Below are positions 22,590 to 30,111 of a stretch of DNA of 64,000 nucleotides, piece after piece. The position numbers and the translations under genes are program-made. Source of the DNA: JBBQKG01 sp038326655 (lineage in GTDB: Bacteria > Actinomycetota > Thermoleophilia > Solirubrobacterales > JBBDJG01); NCBI GenBank assembly GCA_038326655.1, contig JBBQKG010000001.1, positions 62,001-126,000 on the forward strand. Reading direction: 5' to 3'. Each line of letters opens with the position of its first letter. The first letter of the stretch is position 1. Under the pieces are notes generated by a model, which worked only from the letters and a program-made list of their open reading frames with translations, did not search any database and was not told the origin of the DNA.

Positions 22590-23482
22590 GCCAGCGCGAC
22601 CCTTGCGAGCCCTCCGTCGTCGACCAGTAGCGGCACGGGATCGAGGTGGAGCTCGGGTGCGGCGATGCACCGGCCGGCGCGCGTCACCTCGTAGCTGTGC
22701 CCGCAGCCGTCGCAGCGCAGCTGTCCCCCGTTCAGCTCAGCCGCCTCCAGCGACCGGCCGCATGCGGGGCAGCTCGGGCGGTAGGCGTACGGGGTCCCGT
22801 CGACCTCGCAGAAGAGCACCGCCTCGCCCGCGACCTCCTTCAGCAGCGTGCCGCCGCCGCGCAACTGCGGCAGCACCCCGGCGGTCGCCCAGGCGCTTCC
22901 GCCGTTCGATCTCGACGCGACCGGCTCCAGCTGGATCAGGGAACTGCCGCCGGGGGCCAACGCCGCGGCCGGGTTGGCCGCAGGTATGGCCATCGGCAGT
23001 CCCGCCACCGAACCGTCCGCGGGCTTGCCCGCGGACGGCACTTGTTCTATCTCCTCCACCTCCGGTGCGGCCTTGCGGATCGCATCCTCGATCGCCAGCT
23101 CCAGGGTCGCGGCCGACGAGGGACAGCCGTCGCAGCTGCCCTCCAGCGCCAGGCGGACGATGCCGTCCTCGATCCCCACGAGCTCGACGTTGCCGCCGTG
23201 GGACTCGAGATACGGCCGCACTTCCTCCAGCGCCCCCCGTACCCGTGACTCGAGCGGCACGGGATGGAGCCCGTGCACCAGCAACAGGTGCGACACGAGC
23301 TCGTCATCCGCGAGCCGGTCCGGCTCGGATGCAACTTCGACGATCCGCGCAAGCCCCTCGCCGTAGAGGTCGAGGAGCGCGCCGATCGTCTCCATGCACT
23401 TCTCGCGGGCGTTCGGATCGGGCAGCGCCTCGACTTCCTCGAGGAGCGCCTCCAGCCCGGCTATCTGCTCGCCGTCGTTCAT
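22586..23482 (-). CDS. NifU-domain protein with C-terminal four-Cys Rieske-like domain
   Basis: 298 residues. The middle (about 80-145) is a NifU C-terminal domain with its CxxC: VRPYLESHGGNVELVGIEDG and LEGSCDGCPSSAATLELAIE. The C-terminal part (about 200-285) has the layout of a Rieske ferredoxin domain (VAGEAVLFCEVDGTPYAYRP) but CPACGRSLEAAELNGGQLRC then DGCGHSYEV replaces the CxH and CxxH ligands with CxxC and CxxC, so it should bind zinc or a rubredoxin-type Fe rather than a Rieske cluster. Six bases after hhyL. Likely part of cluster delivery to, or electron exit from, the hydrogenase. Confidence 0.88.
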   Translation of the reverse strand: MNDGEQIAGLEALLEEVEALPDPNAREKCMETIGALLDLYGEGLARIVEVASEPDRLADDELVSHLLLVHGLHPVPLESRVRGALEEVRPYLESHGGNVELVGIEDGIVRLALEGSCDGCPSSAATLELAIEDAIRKAAPEVEEIEQVPSAGKPADGSVAGLPMAIPAANPAAALAPGGSSLIQLEPVASRSNGGSAWATAGVLPQLRGGGTLLKEVAGEAVLFCEVDGTPYAYRPSCPACGRSLEAAELNGGQLRCDGCGHSYEVTRAGRCIAAPELHLDPVPLLVDDGGLARVALA

Positions 23483-23488
23483 GCTCGA

Positions 23489-25279
23489 TCAGCCGTTCTG
23501 CGCGCCGAACATCGGTGAGTGCACCTGCTTCAGCGTCTTGCCCTTGCCGAGGTACATGTGCACCCCGCAGGGCAGGCACGGGTCGAAGCTGCGCACCGCC
23601 CGCATGATGTCGATGCCCCTGAAGTCATCGGGGCCGTTCTCCTCGAAGATGGGCTGGCCCATCACCGCGTCCTCGTACGGGCCCGGCGTGCCGTAGCTGT
23701 CGGTCGGGCTGCCGTTCCAGGGCGTCGGCGGGTAGGGGTGGTAGTTCGCGATCTTGCCGTCGCGGATCACCATGTGGTGCGAGAGCACGCCCCGCACGGC
23801 CTCGTGGAAGCCGCACCCGATCGCCTCGTCCGGCACGTCGAAGTCCTCGAACACCTTCGTGTTGCCCGACCGCACCTCCTCGAGGCCCTTGTTCAGGAAG
23901 TGCATCGCCATCCCGGCCGCGTACGCGACGAAGTAGATCCTCGCCCGGTCGCGCTCGATCGCGTTGGACCACTTCGGGATCTTCCAGTCGAGCGTCGCTT
24001 CGGGCGTGTTGGGCGTCTTCGGCAGGGTGATCGTGACCCCGTCCCCGGTGGAGTTGACGTAGGGGGTGTGGACCTTGTTCGCGAGGGCGGTGGCCCAGAG
24101 CCGCGCGAGCGCCCCGCCGCCGGTGTCGAGCGCGAGGTAGTCGCCGGTGCGCTGGTCGTACCAGCGGGGGCTCATCACCCAGCTGTAGTTGCCGCCGGCA
24201 AGGTCGCGCTTCTGCGGCTTCGGCAGCGTCGTCTGGTTCCACGGGTGGCGCTTGTCGACCGGGTTGCCGAGTGGGTCCTTGTCGACGAAGGTCTCCTCGT
24301 TCTGCCAGTCCTCGTAGTAGGAGCTGCCGAGCAGGATCCGGATGCCGAGGTTGATCTCGACGAGGTTCGTGGTCACGAGCTCGCCGTCGACGATCACCCC
24401 CGGGGTGACGAACATCTCGTTGCCCCAGTGGTCCATGTTGCGGTAGTCGTAGTCGACGTGCTCGGGGTTGTTGAAGGCACCCCAGCAGGCGAGCAGGATG
24501 CGCCTGCGGCCCACCTCCTCGTAGCCGGGGAGCGCCTCGTAGAAGAAGTCGAACACGTCGTCGTTCATCGCGACGGCCTTCTTGATGAAGTCGAAGCAGC
24601 GCAGCAGGCGGCTCAGGTAGTCGGTGAACAGCGTCGGCGTCGGCACCGTCCCGACACCGCCCGGATAGATCGTGGAGGGGTGGACGTGGCGCCCCTCCAT
24701 CAGGCAGATCATCTCGCGCCCGACCCTGCTCATGTGGAGCGCTTCCTTGTAGGTCTCGCCGGTGAACGGGTTGTAGGAGCGCATGATGTCGGCGATCGTG
24801 CGGTAGCCGTGGACGTCGCCGCGGGGCGCCTCGGTCTTCTCCGCCTTCGCGAGCACGCTCGGGTTCGTCTCCTTGACCATCTGCTCGCAGAAGTCCACGA
24901 ACACGAGGTTGTCTTGGAAGATGATGTGGTCGAAGATGTACTCGGCCGCCTCGCCGAGGTTGACGATCCACTCACCGAGCGGCGGCGTCTTCACCCCGTA
25001 GGCCATGTTCTGCGCGTACTGCGAGCAGACCGCGTGGTTGTCGCCGCAGATCCCGCAGATGCGGCTCGTGATGAAGTGCGCGTCGCGGGGGTCCTTCCCC
25101 TTCATGAAGACGCTGTAGCCCCGGAACAGCGAGGAGGTGCTCTTGCACGACACCACCTCGTTGTTGTCGAAGTCGATCTTCGTGTAGATGCCCAGGTTCC
25201 CGACGATCCGCGTGATCGGATCCCAGGACATGTCGACGATATTGCCCGACTCCGGCTTTACGTGCTCGCGAACGGCCAT
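23489..25279 (-). CDS. hhyL: NiFe-hydrogenase large subunit, actinobacterial group 1h type
   Basis: 596 residues. This subunit holds the NiFe centre that oxidises H2. L1 motif SRICGICGDNHAVC gives Cys75/Cys78 with His82; L2 motif DPCLPCGVH gives Cys568/Cys571 and ends at His574. The 22 residues after His574 (MYLGKGKTLKQVHSPMFG...) are the C-terminal piece expected to be cut by the maturation protease. The sequence around L2 (CLPCGVHMYLG) and the gene neighbours point to group 1h, known for high-affinity uptake of atmospheric H2. A GGGG-type ribosome site lies in the 40-base gap after hhyS. No signal peptide, so cytoplasmic. Confidence 0.97.
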   Translation of the reverse strand: MAVREHVKPESGNIVDMSWDPITRIVGNLGIYTKIDFDNNEVVSCKSTSSLFRGYSVFMKGKDPRDAHFITSRICGICGDNHAVCSQYAQNMAYGVKTPPLGEWIVNLGEAAEYIFDHIIFQDNLVFVDFCEQMVKETNPSVLAKAEKTEAPRGDVHGYRTIADIMRSYNPFTGETYKEALHMSRVGREMICLMEGRHVHPSTIYPGGVGTVPTPTLFTDYLSRLLRCFDFIKKAVAMNDDVFDFFYEALPGYEEVGRRRILLACWGAFNNPEHVDYDYRNMDHWGNEMFVTPGVIVDGELVTTNLVEINLGIRILLGSSYYEDWQNEETFVDKDPLGNPVDKRHPWNQTTLPKPQKRDLAGGNYSWVMSPRWYDQRTGDYLALDTGGGALARLWATALANKVHTPYVNSTGDGVTITLPKTPNTPEATLDWKIPKWSNAIERDRARIYFVAYAAGMAMHFLNKGLEEVRSGNTKVFEDFDVPDEAIGCGFHEAVRGVLSHHMVIRDGKIANYHPYPPTPWNGSPTDSYGTPGPYEDAVMGQPIFEENGPDDFRGIDIMRAVRSFDPCLPCGVHMYLGKGKTLKQVHSPMFGAQNG

Positions 25280-25319
25280 CTAATGCACCCCTTTTCGTTC
25301 AGTCGTGGAATCGAATCCG

Positions 25320-26366
25320 CTACGCCCGCCAGCGCGGCTCGTAGCCGGTCGTGAGCTCGGGGCGATTGTGGCGCCACTTCGGCTCCTTGTTGACGGTCTT
25401 GTTGGTGATGCTGCGAAGCCTGCGGATCAGGGACCCATAGGCGCCTGTCATCGCGGACGAAACGCTCCCGCCGGGCGGCTGGTCCATGAACGGCATGAAC
25501 TTGTCGGGGAAGCCGGGCATCGTGCAGCCGATGCAGATCCCACCCACGTTCGGGCATCCGCCGATCCCGGCCATCCAGCCGCGCTTGGGCACGTTGCAGT
25601 TGACGACCGGGCCCCAGCAGCCGATCTTCACCTGGCATTTCGGCGAGTTGTAGTCCTTCGCGAAGTCGCCCTGCTCGTAGTAGCCGGCCCGGTCGCAGCC
25701 CTCGTGGACGGTCTTGCCGAAGATCCACTGAGGCCGCAGCTGGTCGTCGAGGGGGATCAGCGGCGCAAGCCCGGCGGCCTGGTACAGCAGCCAGGTCAGC
25801 ACCTCCATGAAGTTCTCCGGCTGGACCGGGCAGCCCGGCACGTTCACGATCGGCATGCCGCCCGCGGAACGGAAGTCCCAGCCGAGATAGTCGGCGAGCC
25901 CCATGCATCCGGTCGGGTTGCCCGCCATCGCGTGGATGCCGCCGTAGGTGGCGCAGGTGCCGATCGCGACCACACCCCAGGCTTTCGGCGCGAGCCGGTC
26001 CAGCCACCAGTTGAGCGTGAGCGGATCGCCGGTCGCGAGGTCGTTCCCGAACGAGGTCCAGTAGCCGTCCCCGTTGATGTTCTCGTTCGGGATCGATCCC
26101 TCTATCACGAGCACGAACGGCGCGTCGAGCGTGCCCTCGGCGGCGGCCCGGAACGGAGCCAGGAACTCCTCGCCGCCCAACGTGGGGGAGAGCACCTTGT
26201 TGTGGAGGTTCACCTTTGGCAGCCCCGGGATCGCGCCCAGCAGGACATCCTCGATGCTCGGCTGCCCGGCAGCCGTGATGCTGATCGTGTCGCCGTCGCA
26301 GCTCATTCCCTCCGAGATCCAGAGGATGTGGACTTCGTCGACGCCGAGCGCGTATGGCTCAGCCAT
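25320..26366 (-). CDS. hhyS: NiFe-hydrogenase small subunit, actinobacterial group 1h type
   Basis: 348 residues with no Tat signal (starts MAEPYALGVDEVHILW), unlike membrane-exported uptake hydrogenases. It carries the iron-sulfur relay. In the proximal-cluster motif SCDGDTISIT the usual CxxC is CxxD, that is Cys23 and Asp26, which matches the Asp ligand described for the actinobacterial-type enzyme of Ralstonia. Other ligands are in IGTCATYGG, VPGCPVQPENF, HEGCDRAGYY, SPKCQVKIGCWGPVVNC and GGCPNVGGICIGCTMPGFPD. The ATG at 26366 sits inside the last codons of hypA (8-base overlap). Confidence 0.97.
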   Translation of the reverse strand: MAEPYALGVDEVHILWISEGMSCDGDTISITAAGQPSIEDVLLGAIPGLPKVNLHNKVLSPTLGGEEFLAPFRAAAEGTLDAPFVLVIEGSIPNENINGDGYWTSFGNDLATGDPLTLNWWLDRLAPKAWGVVAIGTCATYGGIHAMAGNPTGCMGLADYLGWDFRSAGGMPIVNVPGCPVQPENFMEVLTWLLYQAAGLAPLIPLDDQLRPQWIFGKTVHEGCDRAGYYEQGDFAKDYNSPKCQVKIGCWGPVVNCNVPKRGWMAGIGGCPNVGGICIGCTMPGFPDKFMPFMDQPPGGSVSSAMTGAYGSLIRRLRSITNKTVNKEPKWRHNRPELTTGYEPRWRA

Positions 26367-26739
26367 TGCTCATTCCTCCGTTGGTTGTCATGGCTTGTTC
26401 AAGCTCCTCTTCCAGCTCCAGCGAATCGACGAGCAGCTCCTCGCCCTCCGTCAGCTCCACGTCGAGTGAGCCGCAGCTCGCGCAGCAAAGAGGAAAGTCC
26501 GGTAGCGGCGTGGCGGCTCTGCATGCGCGGCATATACCCGCAGACGGCACCTGTTCGATCATCAGCTCCGCTTGCTCGAGCTCGGTGTCCTGCGTCAGCA
26601 GCTCGAATGCGAACTCGAGCGCCGACGGCACCACCTGCCGCATGTGCCCGACTCGCAGGTCCACCCTCGTCACGCGCCGGCCACGGGCGTGGCGACGGGC
26701 GATCGTGACGACGGAATCGGCGATTGCGAGCTCGTGCAT
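26359..26739 (-). CDS. hypA: Hydrogenase nickel chaperone HypA
   Basis: 126 residues. The Ni-binding N-terminus MHELAIADSVV and the zinc loop ICRACRAATPLPDFPLCCASC (two CxxC) are both present. HypA brings Ni to the large subunit with HypB. The C-terminus (GEELLVDSLELEEELEQAMT) is longer and more acidic than usual. Starts four bases after hypE; overlaps hhyS by eight bases. Confidence 0.95.
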   Translation of the reverse strand: MHELAIADSVVTIARRHARGRRVTRVDLRVGHMRQVVPSALEFAFELLTQDTELEQAELMIEQVPSAGICRACRAATPLPDFPLCCASCGSLDVELTEGEELLVDSLELEEELEQAMTTNGGMSNG

Positions 26740-26743
26740 CGCT

Positions 26744-27841
26744 TCAGCAAATCCTCGGCAGCGGATCGCCGACGAGCTGGTCCATCACCCGCTTGCCGCC
26801 AAAGGCTGTTTCCACGAGCACCATCCCGGGCGGCTCGGTCTTCACCTCTCCGATCAGCGCGGCCTGCTCGCATCCAGCGACCGCGCTGAGGGCGGCGAGC
26901 GCCGCCTCTGCCGACTCGGGCGCCACGAACGCGACCAGCAGGCCCTCGTTTGCGATGTACATCGGATCGATCCCGAGCAGCTCCGCGGCTCCGACCACGG
27001 CTGGCTCGACCGGCACCGCGGCCTCTCGCACGATCATCGCGACGCGCGAGGCTCGTGCGAGCTCGTTGATCACCGAGGCGACCCCGCCGCGGGTCGCGTC
27101 GCGCATACAACGCAGGTCCTCGCCCGCGGCCTCCAGGAGCGCATCCGCGGCCGGCCAGAGCGAGCACGTGTCGGACTCGATGTCCGCGTCGAGGTCGAAC
27201 TCGCCTCGCGAGAGCATGATCGCGGTGCCGTGCCGCCCGATCGATCCAGAGACGATGATCGCGTCGCCGGGGCGGATCGAGGCGGGGGAGAGCGCGGCGC
27301 GCGGATCGAGCTGCCCGATGCCGGTCGTGCACACGTACATCGAGTCGGCGCTGCCTCGCTCGACGACCTTGGTGTCGCCGGCGACGATCGCGACGCCCGC
27401 GGCCTCGGCCGCGGCGGCGATCGCCTCCACCTCCGCCCGCAGCTCGTCCGCGGGCAGCCCCTCCTCGAGGATCAGCGAGAGGCTCAGCGCGAGCGGGCGC
27501 GCGCCGGCGACCGCAAGGTCGTTGACCGTGCCGTTGACCGCAAGCTCGCCGATCGACCCGCCCGGGAAGCGGATCGGCCGCACGACAAAGCTGTCCGTCG
27601 TGAGCGCGAGACCGACCCCGTCGACGATCACCGTGCCGGCGTCGTCCATCGCGGCGAGCGCGTCGTTGGCGAAGGCCGGCACGAGCAGGCCCTCGATCAG
27701 CGTCTGGGTCGCCTTGCCGCCGGCGCCGTGCGCCATCGTGATCTGATCGTCCTTGAACCGCGCCCGCTTGCCGCGCGCGGTCTCGATGATGTCGAGCACC
27801 TTCCGCTCGCGCTCCGACACGCTCTGGTCGCGGACGCTCAC
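26744..27841 (-). CDS. hypE: Hydrogenase maturation protein HypE
   Basis: 365 residues from GTG 27841. HypE is the purM-like enzyme that dehydrates the thiocarbamate to a thiocyanate, the cyanide donor. Visible landmarks: ITMAHGAGGKATQTLIEG, DAGTVIVDGVGLALTTDSFV, GTVNDLAVAGARPLALSLSL, IVAGDTKVVERGSADSMYV, RDATRGGVASVINELARAS and the C-terminal IGEVKTEPPGMVLVETAFGG KRVMD. The family normally ends in PRIC with an acceptor Cys, and this one does (GDPLPRIC). A longer in-frame version starting at 27922 is rejected because it overlaps hypD and reads Arg/Gln-rich noise. Confidence 0.96.
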   Translation of the reverse strand: MSVRDQSVSERERKVLDIIETARGKRARFKDDQITMAHGAGGKATQTLIEGLLVPAFANDALAAMDDAGTVIVDGVGLALTTDSFVVRPIRFPGGSIGELAVNGTVNDLAVAGARPLALSLSLILEEGLPADELRAEVEAIAAAAEAAGVAIVAGDTKVVERGSADSMYVCTTGIGQLDPRAALSPASIRPGDAIIVSGSIGRHGTAIMLSRGEFDLDADIESDTCSLWPAADALLEAAGEDLRCMRDATRGGVASVINELARASRVAMIVREAAVPVEPAVVGAAELLGIDPMYIANEGLLVAFVAPESAEAALAALSAVAGCEQAALIGEVKTEPPGMVLVETAFGGKRVMDQLVGDPLPRIC

Positions 27842-27903
27842 ACCACTTCCCGTTCGAACATGTGTTTGTGTTCGCGCCTGGCGCTCTCTGACCGCGTCGC
27901 CAT
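27838..27903 (-). CDS. Possible 21-residue coupling ORF between hypD and hypE
   Basis: The ATG at 27903 overlaps the hypD stop (ATGA) and the ORF ends in a TGA that overlaps the hypE GTG (GTGA), reading MATRSESARREHKHMFEREV V. Its end, EREVV, repeats the end of HypD (REREVV). It keeps the chain of 4-base overlaps unbroken, so ribosomes finishing hypD could pass through it to hypE. It may simply be chance; no family is known. Confidence 0.35.
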   Translation of the reverse strand: MATRSESARREHKHMFEREVV

Positions 27904-29018
27904 CACACGACCTCGCGCTCACGGGCGAACCGTCCGTAGTTGTAGTAGGCGGCGCACGCCCCCTCGGGCGACACCATGCAGGTTCCGATCGCGTGCTCGG
28001 GCGTGCAGGCGGTGCCGAACACCTTGCACTCGAAGGGCTTGATGACGCCCTTCAGGACCTCGCCGCACTGGCAGGCCTTCGGGTCGGCGACGCGCACGCC
28101 CGGCGTGTCGAAGCGCAGCTCGGCGTCGAAATCGGCATAGGCGGCGGAGAGCTTCAGCGCGCTCTGCGAGATGAAGCCGAGGCCGCGCCACTCGAAGTGG
28201 GGCCGCAGCTCGAACACCTCGGCCAGCACCTCGAGGGCCTTCAGGTTGCCCTCCCACGGGACCACGCGGCTGTACTGGTTCTCGACCCCGGAGCGCCCCT
28301 CGGCCAGCTGGCGCAGGATCATGTGGATCGCCTGGAGGATGTCGAGCGGCTCGAACCCGGCGATCACGACCGGCTTGCCGTAGTCGGCGGGGATGAAGCT
28401 GAAGGGCCGGGCGCCCACCACGGTCGACACGTGGCCCGGGCCGATGAACCCGTCGAGCCGCAGGTCGGGTGACTCGAGCAGCGCGCGAAGCGGCGGCACG
28501 ATCGTGACGTGGTTGCACACGCAGCTGAAGTTCGTCAGGCCCTCCTGCTTGGCGCGCTTCAGCGTGAGCGCGGTGGAGGGCGCGGTCGTCTCGAACCCGA
28601 TCGCGAAGAAGACCACCTCGCGGTCCGGGTGCTCGCGCGCGATGCGAAGCGCGTCGAGCGGCGAGTAGACCATCCGGATGTCCGCGCCGGCGGCCTTCGC
28701 GTCGAGCAGCGTGCCGTCCGAGCCGGGGATCCGCAGCATGTCCCCGAAGCAGGTGAAGATCACGCCCGGCTTCTGTGCGACCGCGATGCCGTCGTCGACG
28801 CGGCCCATCGGGATCACGCAGACCGGGCACCCCGGGCCGTGCACCAGCTCGACGTTCTCGGGCAGCAGGTCGTCGACGCCGTACTTGTAGATCGAGTGCG
28901 TGTGACCGCCGCAGACCTCCATCACCTTGTAGTGGCGGCCGGGCTCGACGGCGGTCAGGATCTCGCCCGCGACGGCGCGTCCGAGCTCTGCGTCCCTGAA
29001 CTCGTCGACGAACCTCAC
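27903..29018 (-). CDS. hypD: Hydrogenase maturation protein HypD
   Basis: 371 residues. HypD carries a 4Fe-4S cluster and, with HypC, assembles the Fe(CN)2CO unit. Key Cys motifs: VMEVCGGHTHSIYKYG, LVHGPGCPVCVIP (redox pair), and the C-terminal cluster ligands ACQCGEVLKGVIKPFECKVF and GTACTPEHAIGTCMVS. GFETTAPSTALTL and GFIGPGHVSTVVG are also typical. GTG 29018 overlaps the preceding hypC-like gene as GTGA. Confidence 0.97.
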   Translation of the reverse strand: MRFVDEFRDAELGRAVAGEILTAVEPGRHYKVMEVCGGHTHSIYKYGVDDLLPENVELVHGPGCPVCVIPMGRVDDGIAVAQKPGVIFTCFGDMLRIPGSDGTLLDAKAAGADIRMVYSPLDALRIAREHPDREVVFFAIGFETTAPSTALTLKRAKQEGLTNFSCVCNHVTIVPPLRALLESPDLRLDGFIGPGHVSTVVGARPFSFIPADYGKPVVIAGFEPLDILQAIHMILRQLAEGRSGVENQYSRVVPWEGNLKALEVLAEVFELRPHFEWRGLGFISQSALKLSAAYADFDAELRFDTPGVRVADPKACQCGEVLKGVIKPFECKVFGTACTPEHAIGTCMVSPEGACAAYYNYGRFAREREVV

Positions 29019-29248
29019 GCGCTCTCTCCGAGGTTCGTGAGCGCGACGTCCGCATGGACGAGTAGCCGGTCTCCGGCGCTGACCGGCTCCACGAGCTCGA
29101 TCTCGACACTCCGGCGTGACCCGCTGCCGTCCTCGCAGAGCGCGAGCCGCAACGCGGTGTCGACCCCGACCACCCGCATCGGCTCTGCCTCGTCCCCACA
29201 CGTGATGCAGTGCTCGTCCGGGCCGCAGTGGGGGGCGAGGCCGGACAT
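29015..29248 (-). CDS. Second HypC-like (HupF-type) chaperone
   Basis: 77 residues: HCITCGDEAEPMRVVGVDTA, LALCEDGSGSRRSVEIELVE and VSAGDRLLVHADVALTNL. The beta-barrel half matches HypC/HybG/HupF, but the usual MCLxxPG start is replaced by CxxC near residues 14-17. Similar proteins accompany true HypC in actinobacterial clusters, as I remember. It may carry the Fe unit for a step that plain HypC does not, or bind zinc. 15 bases after hypC; overlaps hypD. Confidence 0.8.
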   Translation of the reverse strand: MSGLAPHCGPDEHCITCGDEAEPMRVVGVDTALRLALCEDGSGSRRSVEIELVEPVSAGDRLLVHADVALTNLGESA

Positions 29249-29263
29249 TTTGCTATGCGCCCC

Positions 29264-29542
29264 TCATTGGATTGCGCTCGCCTTCAGCTCCTCCAGCTCC
29301 TGCTCGTACTCTGCGCCCATCTGCTGCAGCAGCTTGTGGGTCGCGTGCGCCTCGTCCTCGTCGATCTTGGACAGCGCGAAGCCGACATGGATCAGCACCC
29401 ACTCGCCGGGCTGGACACCGCCGCCGTCGGAGTCGAGGAGGCCGATGTTGACGTTACGCCGGACGCCCACGACATCGGCGCGCGCAAGGCGCTTCTCCTC
29501 GTCCACGATCTCGATGATTTGACCTGGAATTGCCAGGCACAT
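29264..29542 (-). CDS. hypC: Hydrogenase maturation chaperone HypC
   Basis: 92 residues beginning MCLAIPGQIIEIVDEE, the canonical HypC start whose Cys2 binds the Fe centre and the large subunit. ADVVGVRRNVNIGLLDSDGG and VQPGEWVLIHVGFALSKIDE complete the domain. The C-terminus is a long helix (ATHKLLQQMGAEYEQELEEL). An upstream in-frame start at 29641 would fall in the promoter and is rejected. First gene of the hydrogenase operon. Confidence 0.96.
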   Translation of the reverse strand: MCLAIPGQIIEIVDEEKRLARADVVGVRRNVNIGLLDSDGGGVQPGEWVLIHVGFALSKIDEDEAHATHKLLQQMGAEYEQELEELKASAIQ

Positions 29543-29581
29543 GGGCCGCGCCTCATCGGTCCCTATCGTCTTCGATTTCGT

Positions 29582-29609
29582 GGAAGTCGCCGTCCGCACG
29601 GGGACTTCC
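29582..29609 (-). promoter_or_regulatory. Stem-loop in the hydrogenase operon leader
   Basis: GGAAGTC (29582-29588) pairs with GACTTCC (29603-29609), loop of 14 bases, between the promoter and hypC in the roughly 80-base leader. It could stabilise the mRNA or be a protein-binding site. Confidence 0.45.
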
Positions 29610-29631
29610 TCAACCTCACCCCAAGCACGGT

Positions 29632-29660
29632 TGTATAGCACCCCCGTACAGATCCTGCAA
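29632..29660 (-). promoter_or_regulatory. Promoter of the hydrogenase operon
   Basis: On the minus strand, TTGCAG (29660-29655), a 17-base spacer, then TATACA (29637-29632): a good match to a housekeeping sigma factor promoter at the right distance (about 83 bases of leader) from hypC. No second promoter as good was seen inside the operon. Confidence 0.65.
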
Positions 29661-29693
29661 CGGTACTGCGTAGGTTTGCCAGGGTTCGCAGTT

Positions 29694-30101
29694 CTAGCCG
29701 TACGCCGGTGGGGGGACCACCGGCCAGCGGGCGCGCGGGTCGGGCCGCGGGTTGTCGAGCAGGACGATCACCATCCGTCCTTCTTCGATCCGGTGGTTGC
29801 CGTCGCGGACGCCCTCCGCCCACCGGCGCCATTGGCCGCGGTAGAGGCGCTTTCTCAGGAGCGCCTTGACCGTTCCGCGGCCGGCGACGGCGGGGCTGTC
29901 GTGCCCGATCGTCCCGCGGGCCGCGACATCGGCTGCGCCGTGCACGAACTCGACCTGGCGCAGCCCGTGCTCCCATGCGGCCTGCACGACGCGGTCGGCC
30001 CAGGTCTCCACCTGGTCCAGCGCGTATCCGTGCCAGTCGACGCGGACGGTCTGGGTGGTGGGATCGAGCTCCACGGAAGCATCGTATGACTGGGGGAACA
30101 A
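29694..30101 (-). CDS. Smr-like domain protein
   Basis: 127-135 residues. VRVDWHGYALDQVETWADRV followed by GLRQVEFVHGAAD and GRGTVKALLRKRLYRG has the layout of an Smr (MutS2 C-terminal) domain, in which LDLHG and VIHGKG are the usual motifs; here they are WHG and FVHGAAD, so it is divergent. Such domains nick or bind RNA/DNA. The start is TTG 30101 or GTG 30074 (VELDPTTQ). Divergent from the next gene. Family assignment is tentative. Confidence 0.6.
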   Translation of the reverse strand: MFPQSYDASVELDPTTQTVRVDWHGYALDQVETWADRVVQAAWEHGLRQVEFVHGAADVAARGTIGHDSPAVAGRGTVKALLRKRLYRGQWRRWAEGVRDGNHRIEEGRMVIVLLDNPRPDPRARWPVVPPPAYG

Positions 30102-30111
30102 CTGGGGTTTA

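Noticed and set aside
23519..25354. 611-codon plus-strand ORF opposite hhyL
   Set aside because: An antisense artefact of GC-rich codons; composition is Arg/Val/His-rich with no domain, and hhyL on the other strand is certain.
27842..27922. N-terminal extension of HypE starting at 27922
   Set aside because: It overlaps the end of hypD and reads Arg/Gln/Thr-rich sequence not found in HypE; GTG 27841 fits the overlap pattern.
29543..29641. N-terminal extension of HypC starting at 29641
   Set aside because: It would place the promoter -10 box inside the gene and precede the invariant MCLAIPG start.
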